In this document: piece after piece, positions 13,509 through 14,854 of the stretch | Layout of the letters: every line of letters begins with the position of its first letter | Numbering within the stretch: the stretch's first letter is position 1 | Assembly: GCA_937919795.1 (NCBI GenBank) | Contig: CALFOA010000054.1 | Location: forward strand, 1 to 14,854 | Length of the DNA: 14,854 nt | Source of the DNA: an uncultured Neisseria sp. | Lineage (GTDB): Bacteria > Pseudomonadota > Gammaproteobacteria > Burkholderiales > Neisseriaceae | Direction: 5' to 3' | Made by a program: the position numbers and the translations under genes | Notes under the pieces: generated by a model | What the model saw: only the letters and a program-made list of their open reading frames with translations | Told to the model about the DNA's origin: nothing | Database searches by the model: none

Positions 13509-14614
13509 TATACACTTTCAACCGGCTGGCCGAAGAGCTGATATTTTTCAGCATAGGCCACTATTTTTTCCATCTGTTCGTTGGTGTAAACAGGTTTGAT
13601 ATAGGCAAACTCAGGAGAGGCTTTGAATGTTAAAACCTCCATACTCAGGGGATCCAACAAACCTTCGGCAACGGAAATGCGCAAACGTTCACCCAAATCG
13701 GCATCATCAGCAAGAAAAGCAGAGCGGCGGGCTTTGGCTGAAGTACGGGCATTCATCACCGTAAAATAAAGATTTTGAGCCATCACACGGTAAACACGGG
13801 CGGCTTCGCGGATGCTGTGATTGCCCTCTTTGTTGCTGACCAAACCTTTGACTGTCAATGTTTTCATCAGACGGATGTGCAAGTCATAGGCCGTCAGCAG
13901 TTTCAGCAAGGTAAAGCCATACCCGCGCACCTGGCCTACCGGAATTTCAGTCGGGTTGGGCGTGGCAGAAATGTTGATGTGTATACCCGACACAGCCACG
14001 TTTGACAACTTCCGTTTCAAATCTTCATTGCTGCTTTCAAGCCAGGCGATCGTTTCATTCAGACTTTTTTCAAACACCATCAAACCGGCATGGGCAAACG
14101 GATGGTCAGTCTGTGCAAGCCGGATCAACTCACCGGCCAAACCCATTGCATACCGCACACCCGGCCAGCGCTTATGCGGTTCGGCCTTATTGTTCATACC
14201 CGTCCACAGACGGACGGCCTGTTTGGTATGCAGCTGAACAGAATCTTCGGCTACATCAGTCAGACGGCCTAAGGTATTAAAGTTCTCATCCTCACTGGTG
14301 AAGATTTCGTAGTCTTCGATACGGATGCTTTCCGGATGGCGGTTGCGGCGGAAACGCGGATTGGTATGGTGCTGGAAAATATATTGCTTGAGCATGGTCA
14401 GGTGAAAATAGAAATCGGACAGCGCCGGTGATTCGGGATGACTTTCGGGAACAGAAGTATTTGAGGCAATCAGCTCATGCAGTCGTGTGTGCTCGCCATC
14501 AAAATCATACGCATTGGAAAAGACGGATTTATCAGAGACGGCAATTTGGTGCGCATTGCCGGATGGCTCTGCAACTTTGATGGAACGGGAACGGATAACG
14601 ATACGTTGCTTCAT
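13508..14614 (-). CDS. AcaB/PFL_4669 (TIGR03761)-family integrating conjugative element protein
   Basis: The product is 368 aa from the ATG at 14614, which has a GGAG site (CAGGAGAGTCCAGC) just upstream. An upstream in-frame TTG at 14647 lacks this. The N-terminus is basic (MKQRIVIRSRSIKV). The family core is clear in the middle: VQLHTKQAVRLWTGM, then WPGVRYAMGLAGELIRLA and a DHPFAHAGLMVFEK helix, then a Pro-containing stretch and GYGFTLLKLLTAYDLHIRLM. The family is present in Pseudomonas-type ICEs next to DUF3158, ssb and topoisomerase III genes, and is related to AcaB, a regulator of IncC plasmid transfer, so DNA binding is plausible. The array of paired dyads starting 57 bases upstream of its start could be its own operator. 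No clear sigma70 promoter was seen in the 60 bases before the gene. Confidence 0.8.
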   Translation of the reverse strand: MKQRIVIRSRSIKVAEPSGNAHQIAVSDKSVFSNAYDFDGEHTRLHELIASNTSVPESHPESPALSDFYFHLTMLKQYIFQHHTNPRFRRNRHPESIRIEDYEIFTSEDENFNTLGRLTDVAEDSVQLHTKQAVRLWTGMNNKAEPHKRWPGVRYAMGLAGELIRLAQTDHPFAHAGLMVFEKSLNETIAWLESSNEDLKRKLSNVAVSGIHINISATPNPTEIPVGQVRGYGFTLLKLLTAYDLHIRLMKTLTVKGLVSNKEGNHSIREAARVYRVMAQNLYFTVMNARTSAKARRSAFLADDADLGERLRISVAEGLLDPLSMEVLTFKASPEFAYIKPVYTNEQMEKIVAYAEKYQLFGQPVESV

Positions 14615-14650
14615 GCTGGACTCTCCTGTTGGTTGGATATTGCTCAAGGT

Positions 14651-14854
14651 CGGTATTTCTGTTTAGCGGGGGTGTAGCTACTGGCTACACCTGCTGTTTT
14701 CGGTGGTGGGTGTACCAGGGGGGTACACCTGCTGCCGGCATCTGCTCAGGTCCTTTCGGCCACCGGTATTTCTGTTTGGCGGGGTGTAGCTACTGGCTAC
14801 ACCTGCTGTTTTCGGTGGTGGGTGTACCAGGGGGGTACACCTGCTGCCGGCATC
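14651..14854. repeat. Tandem ~113-bp repeats with paired 21-bp dyads (putative operator or partition array)
   Basis: Two nearly identical copies (14651-14742 and 14764-14854) differ only by one base change and one G in a G run. The second reaches the window edge, so more may follow. Each holds two 8-5-8 inverted repeats 38 bases apart: GGTGTAGC-N5-GCTACACC and GGTGTACC-N5-GGTACACC, each followed by TGCTG. For the first copy these are 14671-14691 and 14709-14729. Lying upstream of the acaB-like gene, the array could be an operator, a ParB-type site or an iteron-like origin. No gene is seen in 14615-14854. Confidence 0.85.

Noticed and set aside
14701..14729. G-rich runs in the repeat array as a possible G-quadruplex
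   Set aside because: Only two-tier tracts with an uneven loop are available, and the runs are explained by the inverted-repeat arms and their spacer.
14651..14854. Repeat array as a CRISPR
   Set aside because: The units are over 90 bases, contain internal dyads, and are separated by about 21 bases of related sequence, not unique spacers.

Overview
The window carries part of an integrated conjugative element or large plasmid, most likely from a commensal member of Neisseria. All convincing genes lie on the minus strand. The host call rests on three perfect copies of the 12-base Neisseria DNA uptake sequence in its AG dialect (AGGCCGTCTGAA). No copy of the AT dialect used by N. gonorrhoeae and N. 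meningitidis was seen. The gene set resembles the F-like type IV secretion system of the gonococcal genetic island, but its arrangement differs.

Reading in the direction of transcription (from high to low coordinates), the first part is an element-maintenance module. An array of roughly 113-bp repeats (14651-14854) carries paired inverted repeats of the form GGTGTAnn-N5-nnTACACC. It is followed by an AcaB/PFL_4669-family gene (14614-13508), a probable DUF3158-family gene (13492-12833), a possible 47-aa ORF (12757-12614) and a single-stranded DNA-binding protein gene (12434-12000). The ssb gene has a strong sigma70-type promoter and a leader hairpin that covers its own ribosome binding site. 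A hairpin resembling a terminator follows ssb.

The second part is a tightly packed mating-pair-formation operon: traC ATPase, F-type trbI, an S26-type pilin peptidase/cyclase, a trbC-traW fusion, traU, a Sel1-repeat protein, a TraF with an intact CXXC motif, a 77-aa coiled-coil protein, traH and traG. The traG gene runs off the low-coordinate end. Neighbouring genes are separated by at most about 20 bases or overlap, often by ATGA or TAATG, so translational coupling is likely. TraC powers assembly. The peptidase would mature or circularise the pilin. TrbC/TraW, TraU, TraF and TraH form the periplasmic and outer-membrane assembly module, and TraG acts in pilus assembly and mating-pair stabilisation. 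No traN is present where F and the gonococcal island would lead one to expect it. The Sel1-repeat gene sits there instead.

The points most worth following are: the peptidase has Cys in place of the family's catalytic Ser; TraC has Gly at the Walker B Asp position; TrbC and TraW are fused; TraF keeps a thioredoxin CXXC that F TraF lacks; the ssb leader may be regulatory; and a family of GGTGTA/TACACC operator-like sites recurs at three places in the maintenance module.
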